From Ammonifex thiophilus (GTDB lineage: Bacteria > Bacillota > Desulfotomaculia > Desulfotomaculales > Ammonificaceae), in assembly GCF_003368535.1 (NCBI RefSeq), contig NZ_QSLN01000002.1:144208-208207 (forward strand): 64,000 bases of DNA, written 5' to 3'. The position numbers and the translations under genes are program-made. Under the pieces are notes generated by a model that was not told where the DNA came from, made no database searches, and saw only the letters and a program-made list of their open reading frames with translations. Of the stretch, positions 1 to 7,443 are shown in pieces (within the stretch, counting starts at the first letter, position 1; each line of letters opens with the position of its first letter).

Positions 1-120
1 GGGCCAGCGCACGAGGTCGCCAACGCCCACACCCTGTATAATCTCATAACCAGCCTTGTGCTACTCCCTTTTTGCCGCCCCTTAGCTCGCTTCCTGGAGA
101 AACTCTTGCCCGACCGCTAG
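1..120 (+). CDS. Na/Pi cotransporter family protein, C-terminal fragment
   Basis: The window opens inside a plus-strand gene. Frame 1 gives 39 residues and then TAG at 118-120. The fragment contains the pattern ANAHTLYNLITSLVLLPF followed by a charged tail, which resembles the last membrane segment of NptA/YjbB-type sodium/phosphate cotransporters (AHTLFN motif). Family assignment rests on this short tail only. The start lies outside the window. Its stop codon overlaps the stop of the convergent dacF in a shared CTAG. Confidence 0.6.
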   Translation, partial: GPAHEVANAHTLYNLITSLVLLPFCRPLARFLEKLLPDR

Positions 121-1295
121 AGACGCCGCTTCCGACGCCGACGGGAGGCGTAAATGGCTCCAACCGCCAGCCCCAGAACGCCCAGTATCACCTTGCCGCC
201 GGTGCGCTGCCAAAAGGGGAGAAGGGAAACCGCATTCCCAGCCACCAGGGGGATCTTCATTCCTTCCCCTTTACCTGTGGTCACCAGCACCTCTCCCACC
301 CCTTCCCCCGCCTTTACCGGCAAGCGCAGCGGGTTCAAGTGTATTTGCCAGCGGGGAAGAGAAAAAGCTCCCCCCTCCGCGGGAACGTAATAAGTGAAGC
401 TTTCCCCCGCGATCAGAAGCAGGGGCCGGTTTCCCCCCGGTATTCCGACCTGGCCCAGAGCCTCCCCTTTCTTGAAAAGCTCTACAGGCTTAAAGGCATT
501 AAAGCCGTAGTCCAGCAGCTTTACGGCGTCGTTCCAGACCTCCGTCCCCTCACTCTTGAGGACTACGGCGATAAGTTCCCGGCCGTTACGCCGGGCTGCC
601 GCCACCAGGCACTGCCCGGCCACCGTGGTGTAGCCCGTCTTCACCCCTATGGCTCCCTCGTAGCGCCAGAGCAACTTGTTGTGGTTGACCAAGACAAAGG
701 GTTCAGGCAGAGCCGGGCGGTGGAGGGTGTAGGTCTTGGTAGCCACTATCTCGCGAAAAAAGCGATTGCCCAGTGCCACCCGGGTAATTCGGGCCAGATC
801 GAGAGCAGTGGTGTAGTGCTCAGGATCGGGTAGACCGTGCGGGTTGGTAAAGTGGGAAGAAGTAGCCCCACAGGCCTTGGCCGTTTCGTTCATAAGTTGA
901 GCAAAGGCGGGAACACTGCCACTCACTTTCTGGGCCAAGGCCACCGCCACATCGTTAGCCGAGTTGAGCAGGAGGGCGTAAAGCGCATCTTCGACCGAAA
1001 GCTTCTCCCCCTCCTTGAGCCAGATGGAAGAGCCTTCGGTGCTTACCGCCTCCGGAGAAGCCACAATCTGATCGTTTAGCCGTGCGTACTGCAGCACCAC
1101 CAGGGCGGTGAGGATCTTGGTGGTGCTGGCTGGATACATGTGTTCCTCCGGGTTTTTGGCGTAAAGCACTTGCCCGGTCTCGGCTTCCATCAGCACCGCC
1201 GCCTCCGCCTTGATCTCCGGCGGGGAGGCCCAAGCCCGACCAAATCCCAAGAAAAAGACAAAAATAAAAGTTATTACCGCCACCCTTCGACGCAA
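117..1295 (-). CDS. dacF: D-alanyl-D-alanine carboxypeptidase (PBP5/DacF type, family S11)
   Basis: This enzyme trims the terminal D-Ala from peptidoglycan stem peptides outside the cytoplasmic membrane. The 392-residue product has a basic, hydrophobic signal peptide (about 1-23). All three penicillin-binding motifs are present: SxxK at S57-K60, SxN at S112-N114 and KTG at 219-221. A C-terminal beta domain is followed by a membrane anchor and a basic tail ending in RRRRKRRL. The start is TTG with GGAGGG about seven bases upstream. It lies downstream of htrA, separated by a strong terminator. Length and motifs fit the family; assignment to DacF rather than DacB is not certain. Confidence 0.95.
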   Translation of the reverse strand: MRRRVAVITFIFVFFLGFGRAWASPPEIKAEAAVLMEAETGQVLYAKNPEEHMYPASTTKILTALVVLQYARLNDQIVASPEAVSTEGSSIWLKEGEKLSVEDALYALLLNSANDVAVALAQKVSGSVPAFAQLMNETAKACGATSSHFTNPHGLPDPEHYTTALDLARITRVALGNRFFREIVATKTYTLHRPALPEPFVLVNHNKLLWRYEGAIGVKTGYTTVAGQCLVAAARRNGRELIAVVLKSEGTEVWNDAVKLLDYGFNAFKPVELFKKGEALGQVGIPGGNRPLLLIAGESFTYYVPAEGGAFSLPRWQIHLNPLRLPVKAGEGVGEVLVTTGKGEGMKIPLVAGNAVSLLPFWQRTGGKVILGVLGLAVGAIYASRRRRKRRL

Positions 1296-1315
1296 AACTC
1301 ACCCTCCTCGGCTCT

Positions 1316-1354
1316 TAAAACTGAGAAAGCGGGTAAGAGTCTTACCCGCTTTCT
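1316..1354 (-). terminator. Intrinsic terminator after htrA
   Basis: A 14-bp perfect stem (1324-1337 with 1341-1354) has a three-base loop. On the minus strand it is followed within three bases by a TTTT run. It lies between the stop of htrA and the start of dacF, so the two are separate transcription units. Confidence 0.85.
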
Positions 1355-1372
1355 GTCACCAAAGCCCTAAGC

Positions 1373-2482
1373 TTACCAACCTGCCGGCTTTTCCGTCACC
1401 TGAAGCTGCACCCTTACAAGTTTGCCGCCCCGCCAGACTAAGAGGTTGGCCTGGGACCCTACCTTCAGCTCCTTGACCGCCGCCACTAGGTCGTCCGGAG
1501 TCTTCACCTTTTTTCCATTAATCTCCAGGATGACATCCCCCCGGGTGATGCCCGCCTTATCGGCTGGGCTGCCCGGAACTACCCCCAGCACCAGCGCCCC
1601 TTCCGCCTTGGGCAGACCCAGGTACTGGGCCACATTCTCGTCCACCGGTCCTATCTGCACACCTAACCAGGGACGGATGATCTTACCCTTGGTCATGAGT
1701 TCGTTGAGCACGCTCTTCACCGTGTCCGAGGGAATGGCAAACCCTATCCCCTGAGCTTGGGCGTTGACCGCCGTGTTGATGCCTATGACCTCACCCTTGA
1801 GGTTCAAAAGGGGGCCACCGCTGTTGCCCGGGTTAATAGCGGCGTCAGTCTGCAAGAGATTCTTGTAGTGGCGGTTGCCAACATCGATCGGCCGGCCTTT
1901 GGCACTGAGCACACCTACGGTGACGGTGTGGTCAAGACCGTAAGGGTTGCCGATGGCGATCACCCAATCCCCCACCCGCATTTTCTCACTATCGCCCAAC
2001 TTCAGAAAAGGCACCTTCTGGGGCACATCGATCTTTAAAACGGCCAGATCAAGATCGTAGTCCGCACCCACCACCCGTGCTTTGAAAGGCTGGGAGAAAC
2101 CCGAAACCGTGACCGTGATTTGAGAAGCCCCATCGATCACGTGCTCGTTAGTTAATATGTATCCATCGTCAGAAATAAAGAAGCCTGATCCCAACCCCTG
2201 CTGGTATTCCTGTACCCGCGGAATATCGCCGAAAAACTGCCGGAAAAAGGGGTTGTTAAAGAAAGGATCGAACTTAGGAGCTATGGTGTCGATCTTCACT
2301 ACCGCCGGGCTGGCCTGAGCCACGATGTTGGCGATGGCTTCCGGACCCACCCCGGGAGCCACCTGGTTGTCCGCCAGCGCAGGAGTCTTAGAGCTGGAAG
2401 CGTAGAAGCAGCCGGCAGTGAAAAATATACCGGCTACAAAGGCCAGAAGGGCAACGGGCGCTATCCAGCGCCGCCAATTCAT
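1373..2482 (-). CDS. htrA: HtrA/DegP-like serine protease with PDZ domain
   Basis: An envelope quality-control protease of the trypsin-like S1C family, 369 residues. An N-terminal membrane segment (about 6-24) ends in TAGC, a weak lipobox, so it may be a membrane-anchored protease or a lipoprotein. The catalytic triad is visible as H114 in TNEHVIDG, D145 in DLDLAVLK and S221 in GNSGGP. One PDZ domain covers roughly 275-360. The start is ATG with a G-rich Shine-Dalgarno. It is flanked by terminators on both sides and appears to be transcribed alone from a promoter that overlaps the upstream terminator. Confidence 0.95.
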   Translation of the reverse strand: MNWRRWIAPVALLAFVAGIFFTAGCFYASSSKTPALADNQVAPGVGPEAIANIVAQASPAVVKIDTIAPKFDPFFNNPFFRQFFGDIPRVQEYQQGLGSGFFISDDGYILTNEHVIDGASQITVTVSGFSQPFKARVVGADYDLDLAVLKIDVPQKVPFLKLGDSEKMRVGDWVIAIGNPYGLDHTVTVGVLSAKGRPIDVGNRHYKNLLQTDAAINPGNSGGPLLNLKGEVIGINTAVNAQAQGIGFAIPSDTVKSVLNELMTKGKIIRPWLGVQIGPVDENVAQYLGLPKAEGALVLGVVPGSPADKAGITRGDVILEINGKKVKTPDDLVAAVKELKVGSQANLLVWRGGKLVRVQLQVTEKPAGW

Positions 2483-2502
2483 TTTCCCACCCCCTGCTTG
2501 GG

Positions 2503-2532
2503 ATTATAAAATACGGTCTTGGCTTTAGCCAA
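2503..2532 (-). promoter_or_regulatory. Predicted sigma-A promoter of htrA, embedded in a terminator
   Basis: On the minus strand TTGGCT (2527-2532) and TATAAT (2503-2508) are separated by 18 bases. The -35 lies inside the preceding terminator stem and the -10 lies in its T-rich tail. Predicted transcription would begin near 2496, about 14 bases before the htrA ATG. Confidence 0.5.
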
Positions 2533-2539
2533 GACCGTA
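2505..2539 (-). terminator. Intrinsic terminator after the GH18 gene
   Basis: A 12-bp perfect stem (2512-2523 with 2528-2539) has a TTTA loop and is followed on the minus strand by ATTTTATAAT. It ends the GH18-like transcript. Confidence 0.8.
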
Positions 2540-2558
2540 AAGGCTTTTTAAAAATTTC

Positions 2559-3635
2559 TCATTTCCCAGGGAAGTGCCGCTTAAGTGTATCCCAGAAGCG
2601 CTTTTCCTCGAAGCCCAACCGCCATACAGCAATTCCAGCCAGTCGATACTTCTTCATGAGTTCAATCTTCTGTCGGAAAGTATGGCTGTTTTCAAACCAT
2701 ATCTCCCGCTGCCTACCGTTGGGTGCTGTATAGACGTAATAGGGTTCTTGGTACTGATCGCTCCACTTTACCGGCACGCCTAACCGAGAAGCGTGCTCCA
2801 TTATTTCCTTAGTGGGACGAGAAAAACCCCCTGCCCGCCCTGCCGGCCAGTCATAGCCATAAGTGGCAATACCCAGCAAAATCTGGTCGCGCCTAAATCC
2901 TTGGTTCAGAGCCTCCTTGATGTTGTCCTCTACCCAACCGAAGGGAGCTACCGGACCGGGAGGACTAGAGTCCTGGTGGCGGTCATAGGTCATAAGTGCC
3001 ACTTTGTCCACCAACTGGGCCAGCGCCCCGTAGTCGTAAATGCCCGAGACTTCAGGAGAAACCTGCACGTGTGGCACTACCGAAACGGCAAGCGTCTTAC
3101 CCATGGGCTTCAAGGCGTCTCGCAGCCTGCGGACGAAGTCGGTGAGCAAGTCACGATCGTGGGCGAAGTTTTTGCCGTTAACCGGCATAAGCTGCACGTC
3201 CAAATTGACCCCATCGTACCCCTCTCTTCTCACCACATCCACTATGTTGGCAATGGTCCGGTCGCGCACAGTAGGATCTCGCAGAAAAGTATCGTCATTT
3301 TTCCCCACATTTATAAGCGGCACCACCCGCAAGCCGTAAGACCTGGCCACTCTTAAAGCCTCCCGGTTCACTTTAACATCCAAGCTTCCGTCGGGCATAA
3401 TGCTATACCAAAGTGGAGAAATTTCGTCCACCAGGCGGCCATGAGCTTTGAGCGAAGAGAACGAATCGGTGGGATGCCCCGGCTCGTCCACGTAAAAGGC
3501 CACCACCTGCGGCCGGTAAAGTGGCGCCGGCACTGCCGGCTTGCGCATTGCCCCTATCCCCGCGCCGAGGAACAAGAGCACCAAACACCCCACCAGCGCG
3601 TATAGAGCTCTCCTCTGCCTCTCGGTCATCTCCAT
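2559..3635 (-). CDS. Membrane-anchored GH18-like (YaaH/chitinase-fold) protein with altered catalytic site
   Basis: A 358-residue protein with an N-terminal membrane anchor (about 11-29) and an extracellular glycoside hydrolase family 18 barrel. The barrel shows the family landmarks: the beta-4 strand DGVNLDVQ (141-148), MTYDRH in the middle and AVWRLGFE near the end. In active GH18 enzymes the motif is DGxxxDxE with a catalytic Glu. Here residue 148 is Gln (codon CAG), so hydrolase activity is doubtful. It may bind peptidoglycan or chitin-like glycans during envelope or spore-wall work. The start is ATG after GGGGGAAGG. No spore-cortex LysM domains are visible. Confidence 0.85.
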   Translation of the reverse strand: MEMTERQRRALYALVGCLVLLFLGAGIGAMRKPAVPAPLYRPQVVAFYVDEPGHPTDSFSSLKAHGRLVDEISPLWYSIMPDGSLDVKVNREALRVARSYGLRVVPLINVGKNDDTFLRDPTVRDRTIANIVDVVRREGYDGVNLDVQLMPVNGKNFAHDRDLLTDFVRRLRDALKPMGKTLAVSVVPHVQVSPEVSGIYDYGALAQLVDKVALMTYDRHQDSSPPGPVAPFGWVEDNIKEALNQGFRRDQILLGIATYGYDWPAGRAGGFSRPTKEIMEHASRLGVPVKWSDQYQEPYYVYTAPNGRQREIWFENSHTFRQKIELMKKYRLAGIAVWRLGFEEKRFWDTLKRHFPGK

Positions 3636-3697
3636 GTGCCTTCCCCCATTACCCTCAAAACTTCCCTAGACCATAGCTTGCTTTCTACCTCCCGGCT

Positions 3698-4819
3698 CTA
3701 TTCAGCCTCGGCAGCCGAAGCGCCTGTCACTCGTAACATTTTCTGCCACTCCTCTTCCGGGACAACCTCCGCAATGGTAAGGTCCCTGGCTTCGCTTAAG
3801 TCGATCTCCTGCGGAGTGAGACGGTTTCCTTCGGCGTCAAAAAAGAGGCGTACGCGGGGACGCAGGGTAGCTCCTCTCTTGGTCTCGACCACCACTCCCA
3901 CCGCTCCGGAGGACAGGCGAACCACGGTGCCCACCGGGTAAGCCGCTATATTTTCCAAAAAAGCCTGCACTATCCGGTAGTCAAAAAGAAAATTGCCCGC
4001 ACCGGCAATGAATTCGTAGGCCTCGTGCACCGGATAAGCCCGCCGATAACACCTGTCGGCCGTAAGGGCGTCGAAGACATCCGCTACCCCGCAGATAGCA
4101 GCAAATTCGTGAATTTCCTTGCCCTTCAGTCCCTGCGGATAGCCTTGCCCCAAATACCGCTCGTGATGCTGATGGGCTACTACACACGCAGAACTGTCTA
4201 TCCCTGCCTTCTTTAGCAGGTGGTAACCTTCTACCGTGTGCGATTTGACCAGGGCAAATTCCTCAGGAGTAAGCTTTCCCGGTTTCTGCAGTACCTCCGG
4301 GGGAATTTTGGACTTGCCCACATCGTGTAGCAAAGCCCCCACTCCTAAGGCGATAAGCCTTTTGCGATCGTAGCCCAAAGAAATGCCTGTGAGGAGGGAG
4401 AGGAGACAGACGTTCACGCTGTGTCCGAAGGTGTAGTCATCTAGCGCCCGCACGTCAACCAAGCTCACAACCACTTTAGGAGAGCTTAAAAGCTCGTCTA
4501 CCAAATCCTTTACGGTGTCCACCACCGCTTTGACTGTGATGACGGCCCGGCCGGCACCTTGCGGCGGGTTCTCGAAAAATTCCCTAACCCTCACAAGTGC
4601 TTGCAAGCGCAGCTCTTCAGAGATTACGTCTTTTACCTCGACATCATCGAGAAAGCCGTCTTCCACGTATATGGCGGAAACGCCCAAGAGGCGCAAGCGG
4701 TTGATTACCTTCTCCGTAAGCCGTGTCCCGGCATTCACCAGCAGCTGGCCAGAGGAGCTATACAACGCCCGCCCGACCTTCATCCCCGGCCGCAATAAGT
4801 CTACCGGCACCCGCCGCAA
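3698..4819 (-). CDS. HD-GYP domain protein, probable cyclic-di-GMP phosphodiesterase
   Basis: About 373 residues. The N-terminal half resembles the short regulatory domain found before HD-GYP modules (LLRPGMKVGR, then INRLRLLGV). The C-terminal half carries the HD motif HDVGK (about 165-169), the HHERxxGxGYP signature (about 218-228, with Leu for the usual Asp) and DVFDALTADRCYR. The protein should hydrolyse cyclic-di-GMP; it has no membrane segment. I chose TTG at 4819 because AGGAGG lies eight bases upstream; an in-frame GTG nine bases earlier touches that sequence. It stands alone, with about 240 bp of apparently empty sequence upstream. Confidence 0.88.
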   Translation of the reverse strand: MRRVPVDLLRPGMKVGRALYSSSGQLLVNAGTRLTEKVINRLRLLGVSAIYVEDGFLDDVEVKDVISEELRLQALVRVREFFENPPQGAGRAVITVKAVVDTVKDLVDELLSSPKVVVSLVDVRALDDYTFGHSVNVCLLSLLTGISLGYDRKRLIALGVGALLHDVGKSKIPPEVLQKPGKLTPEEFALVKSHTVEGYHLLKKAGIDSSACVVAHQHHERYLGQGYPQGLKGKEIHEFAAICGVADVFDALTADRCYRRAYPVHEAYEFIAGAGNFLFDYRIVQAFLENIAAYPVGTVVRLSSGAVGVVVETKRGATLRPRVRLFFDAEGNRLTPQEIDLSEARDLTIAEVVPEEEWQKMLRVTGASAAEAE

Positions 4820-5006
4820 AAACCCCACCTCCTGGCCAGGCCGAAATTGCTTCCAACTTTTTCTTCGACGTTTTTCTACAATTTCCTTCGGAACAAAGCT
4901 ACTTTTTCTAAAGGGATTCAGACCACCTGACCTTCATTCCTTCCTCAAAAGCGACAGATAGATTAACCCCGCCAGAAAAGTGTGGCCCGGTACTTTGATA
5001 AGCCCT
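4820..5006. other. Intergenic region with no gene seen
   Basis: This AT-richer stretch separates the HD-GYP gene from the tRNA terminator. It should contain the HD-GYP promoter on the minus strand, but I see no convincing -35/-10 pair. No conserved reading frame was recognised. Confidence 0.5.
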
Positions 5007-5047
5007 CTAGAAAACAAGAAAGGGTTTCCGCGTAGAGCGGAAACCCT
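5007..5047 (-). terminator. Intrinsic terminator of the tRNA operon
   Basis: An 11-bp perfect stem (5021-5031 with 5037-5047) has a five-base loop. On the minus strand it is followed by TTTCTTGTTTTC. It begins 13 bases after the CCA end of tRNA-Gly. Confidence 0.85.
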
Positions 5048-5060
5048 CGGCTTGCTTATA

Positions 5061-5135
5061 TGGAGCGGAAGACGGGATTCGAACCCGCGACCCTCGCCTT
5101 GGCAAGGCGATGCTCTACCACTGAGCCACTTCCGC
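5061..5135 (-). tRNA. tRNA-Gly (GCC anticodon)
   Basis: The minus strand folds as a 75-nt tRNA with the acceptor GCGGAAG paired to CTTCCGC and an encoded CCA. The anticodon loop reads TTGCCAA, giving GCC for glycine, and the T arm contains GGTTCGAATCC. It is the last of three tRNAs in one unit. Confidence 0.97.
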
Positions 5136-5157
5136 TCGTTCACCACTTTTAAAGCTT

Positions 5158-5233
5158 TGGTGCCACGGGACGGAGTCGAACCGCCGACACGAGGATTTTC
5201 AGTCCTCTGCTCTACCACCTGAGCTACCGTGGC
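5158..5233 (-). tRNA. tRNA-Phe (GAA anticodon)
   Basis: A 76-nt cloverleaf with the acceptor GCCACGG/CCGTGGC, discriminator A and encoded CCA. The anticodon loop ACTGAAAAT contains GAA for phenylalanine. It is the middle gene of the tRNA operon, 22 bases before tRNA-Gly. Confidence 0.97.
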
Positions 5234-5238
5234 ATTTA

Positions 5239-5316
5239 TGGCGGAGCTGACGGGATTTGAACCCGCGATCTCCTGCGTGACAGGCAGGTATGTTAACCAG
5301 GCTACACCACAGCTCC
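5239..5316 (-). tRNA. tRNA-Asp (GTC anticodon)
   Basis: A 78-nt cloverleaf with the acceptor GGAGCTG/CAGCTCC, discriminator G73 (expected for aspartate) and encoded CCA. The anticodon loop CTGTCAC contains GTC. It is the first gene of the unit, only five bases before tRNA-Phe. Confidence 0.97.
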
Positions 5317-5329
5317 GCAACCACTATTA

Positions 5330-5358
5330 AATATAGCTCAACCCCCCGGCAAAGTCAA
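5330..5358 (-). promoter_or_regulatory. Predicted sigma-A promoter of the tRNA operon
   Basis: On the minus strand TTGACT (5353-5358) and TATATT (5330-5335) are 17 bases apart. Transcription would start near 5323, a few bases before tRNA-Asp. Confidence 0.75.
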
Positions 5359-5373
5359 GCACAAAAGAAGAGG

Positions 5374-6642
5374 TTAAATCTCTGCGGCGAGGCCCAAGTA
5401 GGCCATGACCTTGGCGTCTTCCACCAAGTTGTCGATCCGGGCGTACTCGTTAGGCTGATGGGCCAGTTCATCAAAAGTACCCCAGACCGCCGCTGGTATG
5501 CCGAGCCTACGGAAGTAGGCGGCAAAAGTCCCTCCCCCGATACCTCCCACCCTGGCCTCCTTGCCCCTGAGCTCTCTTATCGCGCGACGCAGGAGCTTCA
5601 CGATGGGGCTGTCGGACGGCGTGGCGGGCGACTCCACCTGCTGTAGCACCTCAAGCTTGATCCGGGGAAAGGTTCTCTCCCCAAGCTCCCGGCGGTACTC
5701 GCCTTCCAGTCGCCGGGCCAGCGTTTCGGCTTCGTGCAAAATCTCGTCCAAGCGGTAGCAGGGAAGCACCCGGCAATCGAAAACGACTTCCGCTTCCCCC
5801 GGAATTATATTAGGGGCGTCGCTCAGGCTTCTCCCCATGGTGGGCTCGAAGGAGCTTATCGGATATTCGAAAAGCTCGTCTTCGACGTCGAACTTCTCGT
5901 GCAGACGCTGGTCGAGAACCCGAGCGTAATCCAAAGCTACCCGAAAGGCGTTGAACCCCTTGTGGGGGGTGCTCCCGTGTACCTGCTTCCCCTCTACTTT
6001 TACTTTCAGCCAGAGAAGGCTTTTCTCGGCGATCTCAATGAAAGTCCCCTCCCGATTCCCCCCGTCGGGCACCAGAACCAGGTCCTCCCTGCGGAAAAGC
6101 TCCGGGTGGTTTTTCATGAGCCACTCAATGCCGTACCTGTTACCCGTCTCCTCGTCGCTGACGAAGGCTAAAACAAAGGTCCGCTTGGGCCTGAGACCCA
6201 GGTTCATAAGCGCCCTCACCGCGTAAAGGGAAGCTACCAGGCTCTGTCCGTTGTCTTCACTTCCCCGGCCGTAAACCTTGCCTTCCTTGAGCAGAGGGTT
6301 AAAGGGCGAAGTCTCCGTCCACTTTTCTAGATCGCCCGGGGGGACCACGTCCAGGTGGGTGAGAATCCAGAGGCGGGGACTTTGCTCTCCTTGCTCGCCG
6401 TAGTAGTAGGCCAGGAGGTTGGGGCGTATACCGTTCAAGGCTCTAGGGTCTGGGGCATCGTAGCGCTCTATTCGGTCGAAGGGCCACTGGCGGATGATTT
6501 CCTCCAGCTTCTCCGCCTTGCGGAGTTCTCCTTCACCCCCGTTATCCGGACTTAAAGCGGGTATCTTGATGAGCTCCACCAGCGCCTCCACCATCTCGCC
6601 ACGCAGGCGCTCCACTTCCTCCAATACGCGCGGGTCGACCAT
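5374..6642 (-). CDS. M20-family zinc metallopeptidase (ArgE/DapE-like)
   Basis: A 422-residue cytoplasmic M20 metallohydrolase. The zinc-site landmarks are H96 and D98 in THLDVVPPGD, D130 in GRGSEDNGQS and the E164-E165 pair in SDEETGN. A dimerisation lid domain (roughly 195-310) contains HGSTPHKG. This subgroup, with a long insertion, resembles M20 proteins annotated as diaminopimelate desuccinylase or dipeptidase in archaea and Clostridia. The true substrate cannot be told from sequence. The start is ATG with AAGGAGG six bases upstream. It follows rsfS by 11 bases and is probably cotranscribed with it. Confidence 0.88.
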   Translation of the reverse strand: MVDPRVLEEVERLRGEMVEALVELIKIPALSPDNGGEGELRKAEKLEEIIRQWPFDRIERYDAPDPRALNGIRPNLLAYYYGEQGEQSPRLWILTHLDVVPPGDLEKWTETSPFNPLLKEGKVYGRGSEDNGQSLVASLYAVRALMNLGLRPKRTFVLAFVSDEETGNRYGIEWLMKNHPELFRREDLVLVPDGGNREGTFIEIAEKSLLWLKVKVEGKQVHGSTPHKGFNAFRVALDYARVLDQRLHEKFDVEDELFEYPISSFEPTMGRSLSDAPNIIPGEAEVVFDCRVLPCYRLDEILHEAETLARRLEGEYRRELGERTFPRIKLEVLQQVESPATPSDSPIVKLLRRAIRELRGKEARVGGIGGGTFAAYFRRLGIPAAVWGTFDELAHQPNEYARIDNLVEDAKVMAYLGLAAEI

Positions 6643-6653
6643 AAAAAGCCTCC

Positions 6654-7010
6654 TTAGCCGAACTGAGCGGCCTCTTTTCTGAACACCGGTGCGTCGCGCC
6701 AGAGGCGCTCCAGCCCGTAAAACTCCCTTTCCTCCTCCAGAAAGACATGCACCACCACGTCGCCGAAATCGAGCAAAATCCAGCGCCCCTCCTGAAACCC
6801 TTCCCGGTGAAGCAGGTTTACGCCCTGCTCAGCCAGCTTCTTTTCTATGTGCTCGGCTATGGCCTTTACTTGAATGGGATTGTTGCCGCTGAGGATCACG
6901 AAGTAGTCGCACAGGGGGAGAAGCTTGCCCACTTCCAGAGCTAGGATGTCGTAGCCTTTCTTTTCCTGGGCAGCCTCGATAATGAGGTCCACTATTTCAC
7001 GAGGCTTCAC
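6654..7010 (-). CDS. rsfS: Ribosomal silencing factor RsfS (Iojap/YbeB family)
   Basis: A 118-residue protein that binds L14 and blocks joining of the ribosomal subunits when nutrients are scarce. It has the family features: an N-terminal helix, then YDILALEVGKL, the CDYFVILSG strand, IEKKLAEQGV and GRWILLDFGDVVVHVF. The start is GTG with only a weak GAGAG upstream. In many Firmicutes rsfS follows nadD; here an RRM gene and an inverted repeat lie between them. Confidence 0.95.
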   Translation of the reverse strand: MKPREIVDLIIEAAQEKKGYDILALEVGKLLPLCDYFVILSGNNPIQVKAIAEHIEKKLAEQGVNLLHREGFQEGRWILLDFGDVVVHVFLEEEREFYGLERLWRDAPVFRKEAAQFG

Positions 7011-7048
7011 TTTGATCTCTCGCGCTCCTCGCTTTAATAATATGAGGA

Positions 7049-7096
7049 TAAGGGGCCATAAGACGGCTCTTCTCCCGAGCGTCCCCTGGCCCCTTA
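7049..7096 (-). repeat. Long inverted repeat between the RRM gene and rsfS
   Basis: A perfect 10-bp pair, TAAGGGGCCA (7049-7058) and TGGCCCCTTA (7087-7096), encloses a 28-base loop. On the minus strand it lies downstream of the RRM stop and is followed by ATCCTCATATTATT, a poor T tract. It could be a weak terminator or an RNA structure controlling rsfS. Confidence 0.6.
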
Positions 7097-7119
7097 CGCC
7101 CTAGTTTATCGTCCTCCGG

Positions 7120-7383
7120 TTAGCGCCGAGGACGGCTCTGCCGCTCGCGGGCTTCGTTGACTACGAGCACGCGCCCGCCATATTCGGCCCCGTTGAGAGC
7201 CCGAATCATGGCCTCCGCGTCTTCGTCGCGCACCTCGACGAAGCCGAAGCCCCGCGAACGACCCGTTTGCCGGTCAACGATGATCCGGCTGGACAGCACC
7301 TCGCCGTAAGCCGAAAAGATCTCCGCCAGCTCTTCCGCTTGCGTCGACCACGGCAGGTTGCCCACATACAGGGTCCGCGCCAC
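7120..7383 (-). CDS. Small RNA-recognition-motif (RRM) protein
   Basis: An 87-residue single-RRM protein. RNP2 is LYVGNLPW near the start and RNP1 is RGFGFVEV near residues 45-52, so it should bind single-stranded RNA. A short basic tail ends in RQSRPRR. Such bacterial RRMs are best known from cyanobacteria and are scattered in other phyla; the function here is unknown. I chose GTG at 7383 because GAGAGG lies eight bases upstream and MARTLYVGN is the usual beginning; another GTG three codons earlier is possible. Confidence 0.9.
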   Translation of the reverse strand: MARTLYVGNLPWSTQAEELAEIFSAYGEVLSSRIIVDRQTGRSRGFGFVEVRDEDAEAMIRALNGAEYGGRVLVVNEARERQSRPRR

Positions 7384-7443
7384 TTGCCTCACCTCTCTTG
7401 ACTCGATATGGTTCTCGCAGGATGACTGCCTCCGCCGCGCCTT

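Noticed and set aside
4934..5320. Open frame spanning the tRNA cluster
   Set aside because: The region is three clear tRNA genes with promoter and terminator, so the reading frame is accidental.
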